A stretch of 64,000 bases of DNA from NCBI RefSeq assembly GCF_914484835.1, contig NZ_CAJZAR010000052.1, positions 1 through 64,000 on the forward strand. The letters run 5' to 3'. The position numbers were made by a program, and so were the translations under genes. Origin of the DNA: Paraburkholderia tropica (GTDB lineage: Bacteria; Pseudomonadota; Gammaproteobacteria; Burkholderiales; Burkholderiaceae). Below are positions 1-8,698 of this stretch, piece by piece; positions within the stretch are counted from its first letter, which is position 1; every line of letters begins with the position of its first letter. Under the pieces are notes generated by a model, which had not been told where the DNA came from, did not search any database, and saw only the letters and a list, made by a program, of their open reading frames with translations.

Positions 1-27
1 GGCCGTGCCTGGCAGCCGGTCAGGCGC

Positions 28-489
28 TCAATACTCCGCCTGCAGCGCGAGCAGCGATTCGCGCAGACGCACGAGCGGCGCCATGGTGTCGTCGTTGGCC
101 CAGCCTTCGAGGTCGTCGAGTGCGCGGTTGCAGCCGTCGAGCACCACGTCGAGGTCGACGGGCACGCCGTTGGCGAGCGCGAAGCGGATCACCGACTCGA
201 AGCGCTGGCAGTCGTCGTCGCCATAGGCGATGTCGAGGTTGTCGGCGATGGTCTGCGCGATGTCGCTGCGCGAGCGATCTTCTTCGTCGACGAAGTCGAT
301 GATGCCGCGCGCGACGTCGGGCGCGTGGTAGAGCGCGATATCGAGCCACTGGGCGGCGTCGAAACCGGCTTCGTGGCTCTGCTCCTCGAAGTATTCGATC
401 GCTTCCTGCTCGTGCGTTTCGCCGGCATCGACGGCGAGGCACAACTGCTCGAAATACTCTTCCTGTTCACTGCGGATGGGGTCGGACAT
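28..489 (-). CDS. Acidic hypothetical protein, 153 aa
   Basis: I do not recognise the family. The protein is strongly acidic and rich in Asp, Glu and Ala, with no signal peptide or membrane segment, so it is probably cytosolic. It appears all-helical, with several amphipathic stretches and a single Cys-Leu-Ala segment near residue 16. It starts at an ATG read on the minus strand and stops just inside the window edge. The long + strand frame over its 5' end is a shadow. No functional link to pdxY downstream is evident; the two are separated by about 180 bases. Coding status rests on an uninterrupted frame with GC-rich third positions and balanced amino acid content. Confidence 0.75.
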   Translation of the reverse strand: MSDPIRSEQEEYFEQLCLAVDAGETHEQEAIEYFEEQSHEAGFDAAQWLDIALYHAPDVARGIIDFVDEEDRSRSDIAQTIADNLDIAYGDDDCQRFESVIRFALANGVPVDLDVVLDGCNRALDDLEGWANDDTMAPLVRLRESLLALQAEY

Positions 490-667
490 CGGTCAATCTC
501 TTCAAACGGTGGGCGCGGCGGGCCGCGCACGTGCGGCCCGCATTATATGCCCGATGACTGACGCCCGACGCTCGCGCCGTCTTTCTGCGGCCGTTGTCAG
601 CCGCTTGTGCGTGCCTGTGCCTGCTTGTGTTCGCCGGCGCGCGCGGCCGGAGCGGGCGCGAGGCGGC

Positions 668-1543
668 TCACGCCGGCTCGACCGTCCAGGCGTCGAACCA
701 CTCGCGCGGGCGCGCGATCTGGTCCTGCGCGGCGACGATTTCCAGCTCGTAGCGCCCCGCGTCGTAGGTCATGCGCACGACCGCGTTGACGGCGGCGAGC
801 GTGTGCTCGAAGGCGCGGCGCAGCGAGTCGCCGAGCATCAGGCGCGCCACGAAAATCGCGCTCGTGATGTCGCCGACGCCGACCGGCTGACGCGCGAACG
901 GATAGAGCGGCCGCTGCGCGAGCCACGCCTCGCGCTCGCTGACCACCAGCATGTTGAAGGTGTCGGCGGGGCTGTTGCGGTCGAGCAGATGCTTCACGAG
1001 GATCAGCTTCGGGCCGCGCGCGATCAGCTCGCGGCAGGCGGCGACGGCTTCCTCGGCGGTCTCCAGCTCGCGGCCGACGAGGCGCTGCAGCTCGCTGTGA
1101 TTGGGCATCATCGCGTCGGCTACGCCCGGCATGTGCGTGACGAGGAATTCCTGGATGCCGGGCTCGACCTTGCAGCCGGTGCCGGCGGCGTTGAGCGTGC
1201 CCATCACCGGGTCGCAGAAGTAGCGCGCCTGCGGATTGGCCGCCTTCACGGCCCGCACCACGTCGATCACGGCCTGCGCCTGCTCGGGCGCGCCGAGGTA
1301 GCCGGAGAGCACGGCGTCGCAACGCGGCAGCATGCCGATCGCGCCGATGCCATCGACGAGATCGACCATCTGTTCGGCGTCGATGGCGCTGCCGGTCCAG
1401 TGGCCGTACTGCGTGTGATTCGAGAACTGCACGGTGTTGAGCGGCCACACGTTGACGCCGAGCCGGCGCATGGGGAACACCGCCGCGCTGTTGCCCGCGT
1501 GGCCGAACACGACATGCGACTGGATGCTCAGGACATTTTTCAT
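668..1543 (-). CDS. pdxY: Pyridoxal kinase PdxY
   Basis: ATP-dependent kinase of the ribokinase/PfkB fold that phosphorylates pyridoxal to pyridoxal 5'-phosphate in the vitamin B6 salvage pathway (cytosol). The 291-residue product matches the usual PdxY length of about 287. The N-terminus MKNVLSIQSHVVFGHAGNSA is the family's substrate-binding signature. The C-terminal GVGDITSAIFVARL holds the anion hole and catalytic Asp (GxGD). The open frame extends far upstream, but the ATG at 1543 begins the conserved protein, so it is chosen. It lies downstream of glgA on the same strand but is separated by about 370 bases, so it probably has its own promoter. Confidence 0.95.
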   Translation of the reverse strand: MKNVLSIQSHVVFGHAGNSAAVFPMRRLGVNVWPLNTVQFSNHTQYGHWTGSAIDAEQMVDLVDGIGAIGMLPRCDAVLSGYLGAPEQAQAVIDVVRAVKAANPQARYFCDPVMGTLNAAGTGCKVEPGIQEFLVTHMPGVADAMMPNHSELQRLVGRELETAEEAVAACRELIARGPKLILVKHLLDRNSPADTFNMLVVSEREAWLAQRPLYPFARQPVGVGDITSAIFVARLMLGDSLRRAFEHTLAAVNAVVRMTYDAGRYELEIVAAQDQIARPREWFDAWTVEPA

Positions 1544-1911
1544 GGCCGGTCCGGTGGGTTTCGGTCGGTTGCTGCGGTCGTGTGTGTCGGTCATAACGTG
1601 GCGGTTGGTCGGTGCGCGCCGTCGCGGGTTCGCGCGCGCCGTGCGGTTCGGAAGGGTCGTGCATGGCTGTCGCGCATGATGGCGTGCTCGACGGTCGTGC
1701 TTTGCGGCAATGCTCAACGGCGTGCAGGGATCGCGCGAGGCGCGAGCGCGCCGGGCGGCGCAGGCGTGCGATGCACGCAGTGCAGCAACGATAACCGAAT
1801 TCGCCGCGCGAGGTCGATCACCGCGCGTGGGCGGTGTTGCGTGCATCCGTCGACAGGCTTGTCGATGGGGTTGCCGATGGGGTTGTCGATATGGCGTCGA
1901 TGCCGCTGTCG
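1544..1911. other. Intergenic, pdxY upstream region
   Basis: No convincing gene. It should hold the pdxY promoter on the minus strand. Around 1861-1893 short near-repeats of a gatggggttg unit occur. Frames that cross it are extensions or shadows of the neighbours. Confidence 0.5.
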
Positions 1912-3390
1912 TCAGGCGGCTTCCACGAGCTCGCGGTAAAGCGCCATGTAGCGTTGCGCCGACGCGGCCCAGCCGAAGTCCTGCTGCATGCCGCGCGCGC
2001 GCGTCTCGCGCCAGTCGCGGCTGCGGGCGTAAAGCGCGAAGGCGCGGCGGATCGCGGCGCTGAGCGCATCCGGCTCGAAGCGCTCGAACACGAAGCCGGT
2101 GGCGAGGCCATCGGCGAGATTTTCGAGCGAGGTGTCCACGACGGTATCGGCGAGACCGCCCACGCGATGCACGAGCGGCAGCGCGCCATAGGCGAGCGCG
2201 TAGAGCTGCGTGAGCCCGCACGGTTCGAAGCGCGACGGAACCATCATGACGTCGGCGCCCGCGACGATCTCGTGCGCGAGCGTTTCGTCGAAGCCGAGTT
2301 CGACCGCCACCGACTCGGGATGCTGACGCGCCGCGCGCGCGAAGCCCTGTTCGAGACTCGCGTCGCCGGTGCCGAGCACGACGAGCTGGCCGCCGCGCGA
2401 GACGATGTCGGGCAGCGCCGCGAGCAGCAGGTCGAGGCCTTTCTGCTCGGTCAGGCGGCTCACGACGCCGAACACGGGCGCGTCGTGCTTCGACGCAAGC
2501 CCGAAGCGCTGCTGCAGCGCCGACTTGCAGCGCAGCTTGCCGCTCATGCGCGTGGCCGAGTAGCGCGCGGCGAGGACGGTGTCGCTGGCCGGATTCCAGA
2601 CCGCGTAATCGACGCCGTTCAGAATGCCGACGAGATCGTGCGCGCGGCCCTTGAGCAGCGCTTCGAGGCCGCCGCCCTGCGCCACGGTCTGGATCTCGCG
2701 CGCGTAGCTCGGGCTCACGGTCGTGATCTTGTCGGCGTAATAGAGGCCGGCCTTGAGAAACGATAGCTGGCCGTAGAACTCGATGCCGTGCATGTCGAAG
2801 AAGTCGGGCGGCAGGCCCAGCGCGCCGAACTGCTGGGCCGGAAAAATGCCTTGATAGGCGAGGTTGTGGATCGTGAAAACGCTACGCGCGGGCGGTCGCG
2901 CGGCGAGACCGCGCTCGCGGGCGGCGGCGCGCAGATACGCACCCGCGAGGCCCGCATGCCAGTCGTGCGCGTGCACGATGTGGGGCGTCCAGGCCGGGTC
3001 GAGATGCAGCGCGAGTTGCGCCGCGGCCCAGCCGAGCAACGCGAAACGCTCGGCGTTGTCGCCGTAGGGCACGTGCTGGGCGTCGAGATAGGGATTGCCG
3101 GGGCGCGCGTAGAAAGCATCGGCGCGAATCATGTAGACCGGCACGTCGCTGCCCGGCAGACGTCCGAGTTCGAGCGAGGCCTCGGGCGCGCCGAAACTGC
3201 GTGCGAGCCGCGCGATGGGACGCAGGTCGGCGAGATCGGCGGCCACGCCCGGGAAGCCGGGCAGCAGCACGCGCGCATCGGCGCCTTGTTCGATCAGCGC
3301 GGCGGGCAGGGCGGCGGTCACATCGGCGAGGCCGCCGGTTTTCAGGAGCGGATAGAGTTCGCTGGCGGCATGCAGAACACGGATCGTCAT
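1912..3390 (-). CDS. glgA: Glycogen synthase (ADP-glucose type)
   Basis: GT5-family glycogen synthase that elongates alpha-1,4-glucan from ADP-glucose in the cytosol. The 492-residue length is typical. The N-terminal KTGGLADV motif (about residues 18-25) binds ADP-glucose. The C-terminal Rossmann half carries EPCGLTQLYALAYG and a following VGGLADTV, both hallmark segments. It lies 138 bases downstream of glgC on the same strand, and the pair supplies substrate and polymerase for glycogen storage. The branching enzyme and glgP/glgX are not in this window, so they may lie beyond the region or elsewhere. Confidence 0.96.
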   Translation of the reverse strand: MTIRVLHAASELYPLLKTGGLADVTAALPAALIEQGADARVLLPGFPGVAADLADLRPIARLARSFGAPEASLELGRLPGSDVPVYMIRADAFYARPGNPYLDAQHVPYGDNAERFALLGWAAAQLALHLDPAWTPHIVHAHDWHAGLAGAYLRAAARERGLAARPPARSVFTIHNLAYQGIFPAQQFGALGLPPDFFDMHGIEFYGQLSFLKAGLYYADKITTVSPSYAREIQTVAQGGGLEALLKGRAHDLVGILNGVDYAVWNPASDTVLAARYSATRMSGKLRCKSALQQRFGLASKHDAPVFGVVSRLTEQKGLDLLLAALPDIVSRGGQLVVLGTGDASLEQGFARAARQHPESVAVELGFDETLAHEIVAGADVMMVPSRFEPCGLTQLYALAYGALPLVHRVGGLADTVVDTSLENLADGLATGFVFERFEPDALSAAIRRAFALYARSRDWRETRARGMQQDFGWAASAQRYMALYRELVEAA

Positions 3391-3528
3391 CGGGCTGGGG
3401 TCCTGGGTTGGGCCTCGGTTTGGCTTCGTTTTGGCGTTGTTCCGGCTTCGGTTCGTGCTGCCCGTGCGGGTGTTGCGCGGCGCGTTTGTCGCTCGCTTGC
3501 CACGCGTTTGTCGCGCGTTTTTCGCTCG

Positions 3529-4800
3529 CTAACCGCCTGCGCCGAGTTTGGCGAGCGCCTCGCGCGTGACCAGCACGATGCCGTTTTCAGTGCGATAAAA
3601 GCGCTCGCCGTCGCGCACGGGGTCCTCGCCGATCACCAGACCGTCGGGAATCACGCAGCCGCGGTCCACCACGACCTTGCGCAACCGGCAGCTCGCGCCC
3701 ACTTCGACCTGCGGTAACAAGACTGCCTCGGCAATGTTGCAGAACGACTTCACGACCACATTCGACGAGAGCACCGAGCGCGAAATCTGCGAGCCGGAGA
3801 TCACGCTGCCGCCGCACACGATGAGATTCGTGCCCGAGCCTTGCAGCCCGTTCAGGTCGCGCACGAACTTGGCGGGCGGCAACTGCTCCTGATACGTCCA
3901 GATCGGCCAGTTGCGGTCGTAGAGGTCGAGCGCCGGAATGGTCGAGGCGAGATCGAGATTGGCCGACCAGTACGCATCGACGGTGCCGACGTCGCGCCAG
4001 TAAGGCTCGGCGCTCGGGTCCGACGAGACGCACGACATGCTGAACGGATGCGCGATGGCGACGCCGTCGCTGACCACGCGCGGAATGATGTCCTTGCCGA
4101 AGTCGTGATCGGTGGCGCTCGCCGAGATGTTTTCCTCGAGCAGCTTGAACAGATAGGCCGTGTCGAACACGTAGATGCCCATGCTCGCGAGCGCGATGTC
4201 GGGGCGGCCGGGCATCGCGGGCGGGTCGTCGGGCTTTTCGACGAAGCCGGTGACGCGGCGCTGCTCGTCGACGGCCATCACGCCGAAGGCGCGCGCGTCG
4301 AGGCGCGGCACCTCGATGCAGCCGACCGTGCAGTCTGCGCCGTTCGCGGCGTGGTCGGCGATCATGCGCGTGTAATCCATCTTGTAGATGTGATCGCCGG
4401 CCAGCACGACCACATATTTCGGCGAGATCGAGCGGATGATGTCGAGGTTCTGGTAGACCGCGTCGGCGGTGCCGCGATACCAGTGCGCGCCTTCGACGCG
4501 CTGCTGCGCGGGCCACAGGTCGAGGAACTCGTTGAATTCGCCGCGCAGGAAACCCCAGCCGCGCTGGAGATGGCGCAGCAGCGAATGCGCCTTGTACTGC
4601 GTGACGACGGCGATGCGGCGGATGCCCGAATTCAGGCAGTTCGACAGCGCGAAATCGATGATGCGGTACTTGCCGCCGAAGTAGACGGCGGGCTTCACGC
4701 GCTTGTTGGTGAGCGGGCCGAGGCGCGTGCCGCGTCCGCCCGCGAGCACGATGGCGAGCGTGCTGCGTTGCAGATCGTTGAGGCTTGCCGGAGTTTCCAT
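3529..4800 (-). CDS. glgC: Glucose-1-phosphate adenylyltransferase
   Basis: Makes ADP-glucose from glucose-1-phosphate and ATP, the committed and allosterically controlled step of bacterial glycogen synthesis. The 423-residue product has the nucleotidyltransferase motif LAGGRGTRLGPLTNKRVKPA near residue 20, followed by the GGKYRIIDFALSNC stretch, and a left-handed beta-helix C-terminus. A clear AAGGAG ribosome site sits about 6 bases before the ATG on the minus strand. It is first in a probable glgC-glgA transcription unit. Confidence 0.97.
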   Translation of the reverse strand: METPASLNDLQRSTLAIVLAGGRGTRLGPLTNKRVKPAVYFGGKYRIIDFALSNCLNSGIRRIAVVTQYKAHSLLRHLQRGWGFLRGEFNEFLDLWPAQQRVEGAHWYRGTADAVYQNLDIIRSISPKYVVVLAGDHIYKMDYTRMIADHAANGADCTVGCIEVPRLDARAFGVMAVDEQRRVTGFVEKPDDPPAMPGRPDIALASMGIYVFDTAYLFKLLEENISASATDHDFGKDIIPRVVSDGVAIAHPFSMSCVSSDPSAEPYWRDVGTVDAYWSANLDLASTIPALDLYDRNWPIWTYQEQLPPAKFVRDLNGLQGSGTNLIVCGGSVISGSQISRSVLSSNVVVKSFCNIAEAVLLPQVEVGASCRLRKVVVDRGCVIPDGLVIGEDPVRDGERFYRTENGIVLVTREALAKLGAGG

Positions 4801-5148
4801 GGACGTCTCCTTGTTGTGCCCCCGATTTCGCTTTGTCGCGTTTTTTGCGTCGCGTTTGTGTGGCTTGCGCGTCGCTTATGCGTCGTTTTTGGCGCTGCGG
4901 CGATGGCTGCCGGTGTCCGCGATGTCGGTTTTATGACCGCGCCTAGAATGTTCTAGCACCGAAAAGCGTGTTGCGCGAATTGCATGTGCTCGCGCTGTGT
5001 GCGGGCGGCCTCTGATGCATCAGTAAGCCGGTAGCAAGCCGCTTGCCCGGCGCGCTGGTGGACAGGGCGGACGCCGCGCAGCTTGAGTCGCTGGCGGCGC
5101 GTTGCGCACGATTCCCGACATCGCAGGCTCCATGACCTGGCGAGCCGT
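4801..5148. other. Intergenic between glgC and the acyltransferase gene
   Basis: No gene seen. The glgC-proximal part (about 4801-4930) is rich in TTT/GCG runs and should carry the glgC promoter on the minus strand. From about 4940 the composition becomes more AT-rich, marking the left side of the accessory patch. Confidence 0.45.
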
Positions 5149-6024
5149 TCAATAAACCGGTGCCATCCCCGGTGGTCGGTGCTTGAAGCGTCGGTGCACC
5201 CAGTAATACTGCTCGGGAAACTTGACGACCTGCTCCTCAAGAAACGCATTCATGCGGCGTGCGTCGACCTCATCGTTCCCCGATGGGAAGTCCGCGAGCG
5301 GCTCGAAAATCGTCAACTTGTACCCTTGATAGTTCGGGAGCACCTCAGTCACGAACGGAACAACCCGCGCGCGCCCCAGTCTCGCTAGACGCGAAACGGC
5401 CGTTAACGTGCAGGCGGGAACGCCGAAGAAAGGGACAAAAACAGAGTTGTCGACGCCCTGGTCCATGTCCGCCGCGAGCATGACGGGTTTGCCGGAACGC
5501 AACAGGCCCACAATCTTTTTGGCGCTGGTCGCGCGCTCGATCATCTCTGCCCCGAACCGGCCGCGTTGCCGCTTGGCCAGCGCGCATAGGGCCGTGCTCG
5601 ACATCCGTGTGTACAGCGAGGCAACCGGGAGGCGCGTCGAGTAGAGCATGCAACCGACCTCAATGCCCACGAAGTGAAACCCCATGAAGATGGTGGGCGG
5701 GGCCGCGTCGTCGTCGAGATCAATTTTGCTTTCGATCTGGACGATATCCCGGATTGACTGCGCACTGCCGAACCACTGGATGCCTCGTTCGAGATAACTG
5801 CGAACAACGTGGCGGAAGTGCTCTCTTGCGAGCGTCTGAAGTTCGCTGCTGGTCTTCTCGGGGAAGCAAAGACGCAAGTTCACCAGGACGATATGTTTGC
5901 GGCGGCTCGGAACGGCATACAGCGCAGTGCCGACTACCATGCCGAGCCTTGCGACGAATGGGTAAGGAAGTACGGAAAGCGTGCGTAGCAACGCCACGAT
6001 GAACACAAAACCGAGGCGTTTCAA
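5149..6024 (-). CDS. Lipid A lauroyl/myristoyl acyltransferase-like protein (LpxL/HtrB family)
   Basis: Member of the LpxL/HtrB family of inner-membrane enzymes that move an acyl chain from acyl-ACP to the lipid A precursor. The 291-residue length is near the usual 290-310. An N-terminal hydrophobic anchor (residues 4-40) precedes the catalytic HX4E motif, seen as GFHFVGIEVG near residue 115. The C-terminal YYWVHRRFKHRP is the conserved family end. Base composition is more AT-rich than the glg genes next door. Burkholderiales normally carry housekeeping lpxL/lpxM elsewhere, so this may be an accessory paralogue. Its neighbours give no lipid A context. Substrate specificity cannot be told from sequence alone. 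Confidence 0.88.
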   Translation of the reverse strand: MKRLGFVFIVALLRTLSVLPYPFVARLGMVVGTALYAVPSRRKHIVLVNLRLCFPEKTSSELQTLAREHFRHVVRSYLERGIQWFGSAQSIRDIVQIESKIDLDDDAAPPTIFMGFHFVGIEVGCMLYSTRLPVASLYTRMSSTALCALAKRQRGRFGAEMIERATSAKKIVGLLRSGKPVMLAADMDQGVDNSVFVPFFGVPACTLTAVSRLARLGRARVVPFVTEVLPNYQGYKLTIFEPLADFPSGNDEVDARRMNAFLEEQVVKFPEQYYWVHRRFKHRPPGMAPVY

Positions 6025-6312
6025 GGATTGTCCCCTCTGGATTGTAATGTTTGGAAATCGCCGCCGAACGCCATGCAGGCGAACCTTCCGCTCGTCGCCG
6101 CGTCATGGAAATTTTTAAGCGCAAGCTACGGACTACGGACTGAATAGCCGAAGTTGCGATCATTGGATTACGAGGACGACTTGCGAGTTACGCAGTGTAG
6201 CAGGCGGCTCAGGTGCCACTCACTTCGACAATTCTGGTCGTGACTCGACGACACCGGCGATGACTCGCTTCCACGATTCAAATTGAGTTCGTGTTGGCAT
6301 TGGTGGGCATCG
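6025..6312. other. AT-richer intergenic with no gene
   Basis: Contains the presumed promoter of the minus-strand acyltransferase gene. There is no open frame with a recognisable product. The remains of a hydrolase gene begin abruptly near 6313, so its missing 5' part was probably lost here. Confidence 0.4.
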
Positions 6313-6840
6313 CTGGGCATCGCGCGCGACGGTGTGATCGGCCATTCGACGGGCGGCATGCTCGCGCTGTGCTATGGCCTGATGGATCCGCGCCAAGCTG
6401 AACAACGGGTGCTATTGAATCCGATCGGGATCGAGGACTGGACGGCGCAGGGCGGGCCATTCGCCGCTACGAGCAGAACAACAATTACGCGGGTACGTGG
6501 GACGCGCGCTGCCAGCTTGGGTGCAGGTGGCGTGGGGTTCGGCGTTGCTTGACGACATGATCTACACGCAGCCGGTGAACCACGAACGCGGGCAGTTGCA
6601 GATGCCGACGCTGCTGCTGATCGGCGATAAAGATACGACGGCCATCGGCAAGGACGCCGCGCCGTCCGGCCACTGTCCGGTGCAGGCGAAGATCGCGCAA
6701 CGAGCGATTCCGCACGCGACCCTCGTTGAGTTCGCGGGGCTGGGGCACACGCCGCAGATTCAGGATCCACAGGAATTTCATAAAGCGCTGTTGGTCTGGC
6801 TGGCGACTGCGTCGGCATGGTACTGGGATTCAAGGGCATA
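6313..6840 (+). pseudogene. Broken alpha/beta hydrolase gene, left remnant
   Basis: Two frames together encode parts of an alpha/beta hydrolase. The first (6313-6470) carries LGIARDGVIGHSTGGMLALC, the nucleophile elbow G-H-S-T-G with its Ser, then VLLNPIGIEDW. After a frame change near 6475-6500, the second (6497-6815) continues with WVQVAWGSALLDDMIYTQPV, MPTLLLIGDKDTTAIGKDAA and IPHATLVEF. Its GLGHTPQIQDP supplies the catalytic His. The N-terminus before the elbow is absent, a segment between the two halves is missing, and the reading frame is broken. The last in-frame codons run into foreign sequence at about 6816. A second fragment of the same gene lies at 10013-10145. Confidence 0.8.
6562..6668 (+). 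repeat. 107-bp direct repeat, left copy
   Basis: Identical to 10013-10119 except for one base (A at 6600, G at 10051). It lies inside the hydrolase remnant and encodes the YTQPVNHERGQL to KDAAPS segment. The two copies are in the same orientation, 3,451 bases apart, and bracket the ParA-like, HEPN and membrane protein genes. Confidence 0.95.
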
Positions 6841-7716
6841 GAGGACCTCGAAGAAACATATCGGGCAGATCCGCCCAACAACGTCAAGGATGGTCTTGCG
6901 CCGGCATTTGAATCCAAGCCGCGCCAGATTGTCGGTGCGGAATGCGTGCAAGTGCCGGGTAATGACGGTCTGTTTTTGCTGCCCGGTCATATTGGTCTCG
7001 CAGAATACGAAACGACTCTGGGTGTTGCACAAGAGCTCAGCGGCTCACTTTTGGCACTGAGGAACCTGCCTGGCTCGCTGCGTTTCCTGCTGGATGCCAC
7101 CGCTGAGAAGTACGGAATCGACTACGTACTTGTCGATTTGAGCCCAAGTCTCGGACCGATGAACCAGAATCTACTGATGGTTTGCGACTACTTCATTGTC
7201 CCGCTCCATCCCGACTATTTTTCATCAATGGCCTTGAGCTCGTTGTCGAAATCGTTGCCACGTTGGGCCGCGTGGGCACGCACGGCTTATGGCATTGCCG
7301 CTCTGAGGGACGCTGACTACCCATTTCCTCAGCCAAAGGCCAAATTTATTGGCGCTGTGGTTCAGAAATATCGCCCTCGAAATGGGCAACCCAGCGCTGC
7401 GTTTCAACGTTGGGTCGACCAACTTGCGCTTGGCCTACGCGGAGAACTTATCCCGAGTTTAGAAGCGGCGGGACTACTCGATGTTGCCGAATTTCAAAAG
7501 AAGGCGGGATTCGAGCCTTCGGATCCTTTGCTTAACGTCGCTGATTTCAATAGTTTGATCGCACAGTCTCAGGAGCATTTGGTCCCTGTGTATGCACTAA
7601 CAGCTGCGATGCTTCAGCAGGCAGGTGCAGTTTGGGACAGTACAAAAGAAAGCATGGAAAAATTCGAAACGGCATTCCGTGACTGCGCCAACAAGGTAAT
7701 CGAGCTAACTGCATGA
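6817..7716 (+). CDS. ParA-family ATPase, 5'-truncated (no P-loop)
   Basis: The 299 residues match the body of a ParA/MinD-type ATPase. GLFLLPGHIGLAEYE (about residue 52) and DYVLVDLSPSLGPMNQN (about residue 105, switch II/Walker B region) are followed by CDYFIVPLHPDYFSSMAL. The N-terminal KGGVGKTT Walker A that opens every active member is absent. From memory of the family, the MVLGFKG start corresponds to an internal position about 45-50 residues into full-length proteins, just after the second Asp-Pro-Gln segment. The junction lies where the hydrolase remnant ends (about 6816), and no ribosome site precedes the ATG. It is probably a truncated, inactive ATPase. Codon use is clearly less GC-biased than the flanks. 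Its stop overlaps the next start (ATGA), so the pair was one translational unit. Confidence 0.8.
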   Translation: MVLGFKGIEDLEETYRADPPNNVKDGLAPAFESKPRQIVGAECVQVPGNDGLFLLPGHIGLAEYETTLGVAQELSGSLLALRNLPGSLRFLLDATAEKYGIDYVLVDLSPSLGPMNQNLLMVCDYFIVPLHPDYFSSMALSSLSKSLPRWAAWARTAYGIAALRDADYPFPQPKAKFIGAVVQKYRPRNGQPSAAFQRWVDQLALGLRGELIPSLEAAGLLDVAEFQKKAGFEPSDPLLNVADFNSLIAQSQEHLVPVYALTAAMLQQAGAVWDSTKESMEKFETAFRDCANKVIELTA

Positions 7717-8342
7717 CGCCTCTGGATCACTTCAACTCAATATGGTCCCGGTGTGAAGAGTTGGCGGCAATGCATGCGTATCTCGCACGACAGCTCACGG
7801 TTGCGTTGCGACCCGATGAACTCTTGCGGGCGGAATGGGTCACCCGCGTCAGCGCACTCGACCTCTACGTGCATGAACTTGTTACTCAAAAGATGCTTGA
7901 GACATTCGAGGGACATCGGCTTCCTTCGAATGGTTACTTGCGTTTCCAAGTTGCCAACGACACGTTGATGAGAATAAGAGCGGCGCCGACGCCATACGAC
8001 GCACGCCAAGCATTTGACCTGGAATTGCGGACGCGGCTCGGCTACTCCACATTTCAGGATCCCGACAAAATCGCGGATGGGATACGTTTGTGCTCGGACG
8101 TAGAACTTTGGAATGAAGTTGCATTAAGGCAGGGGGCAACGCAAGCGACAAAGATCGCTGCAGCGAAGGGCCTTAAGCGAGAATTGTCACTGATTGTCGA
8201 GCGGCGAAACAAGATTGCACACGAGGGTGATCTGCAGCCGATTGCTCCACGTGTTCCTTGGACTATCGACCGAGCCGACGTACAGCGGGTAGCCAGCTGC
8301 ATAAAAGGAATCGTGCATGCAATTGACCAGATTGTTCAGTGA
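7713..8342 (+). CDS. HEPN-domain protein, putative ribonuclease
   Basis: A 209-residue, mostly helical protein without signal peptide or membrane segment. Near the C-terminus RRNKIAHEGD (residues 164-173) gives the HEPN signature RX4H, with R165 and H170. That motif is the metal-independent RNase centre of HEPN toxins and defence nucleases. The rest resembles the RiboL-PSP-HEPN / MAE_28990-type groups, although I cannot separate these by eye. The start overlaps the stop of the ParA-like gene by ATGA, so its translation was coupled to it. Known HEPN proteins act in abortive infection and toxin-antitoxin systems, and a role in RNA cleavage here is inference. The frame is intact even though the upstream partner lost its 5' end. 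Low GC suggests horizontal origin. Confidence 0.78.
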   Translation: MTPLDHFNSIWSRCEELAAMHAYLARQLTVALRPDELLRAEWVTRVSALDLYVHELVTQKMLETFEGHRLPSNGYLRFQVANDTLMRIRAAPTPYDARQAFDLELRTRLGYSTFQDPDKIADGIRLCSDVELWNEVALRQGATQATKIAAAKGLKRELSLIVERRNKIAHEGDLQPIAPRVPWTIDRADVQRVASCIKGIVHAIDQIVQ

Positions 8343-8698
8343 CTGAAGGCGGCGCCACCCATTCGCCGCAAGCGACAGCGGAGATTTGAGAAAAGCCACA
8401 TGGCCAATCTCGGATCAATTGAAAGCCTGCACCCGCTGCTCTCCCCCTGATTACTACGGAACGGCACGCAGTATAGACGACATACGCTATCCCCCATCTT
8501 GGTAGGCGTGCTTTGCCTGTTGTTGATATTAGCCGTCGAGAACAACTAAAAGGAGAGATTCCGGAGCTCCACCGCGTCCGCGCGCTGCAGTGATCTCTGG
8601 GCAAGATTACGGATGAGCTGATAGAACGTGGCTGTAGTCGCGACAACTGCACCCACCCAACGTTTCACCCATTGACCGATCGCAACGAATAAAAATCA
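8343..8698. other. Intergenic inside the accessory block
   Basis: AT-richer spacer between the HEPN and membrane protein genes. A 129-codon minus-strand frame crosses it but overlaps the HEPN 3' end and has no recognisable features. No clear terminator or promoter was identified. Confidence 0.4.

Noticed and set aside
6497..6841. Hydrolase fragment as a functional small protein
   Set aside because: It lacks the nucleophile Ser and the N-terminal fold, which lie in another frame upstream, and its end is fused to foreign sequence.
8263..8652. A 129-codon minus-strand frame in the accessory block
   Set aside because: It overlaps the 3' end of the HEPN gene, has no homology I can recognise and no ribosome site.
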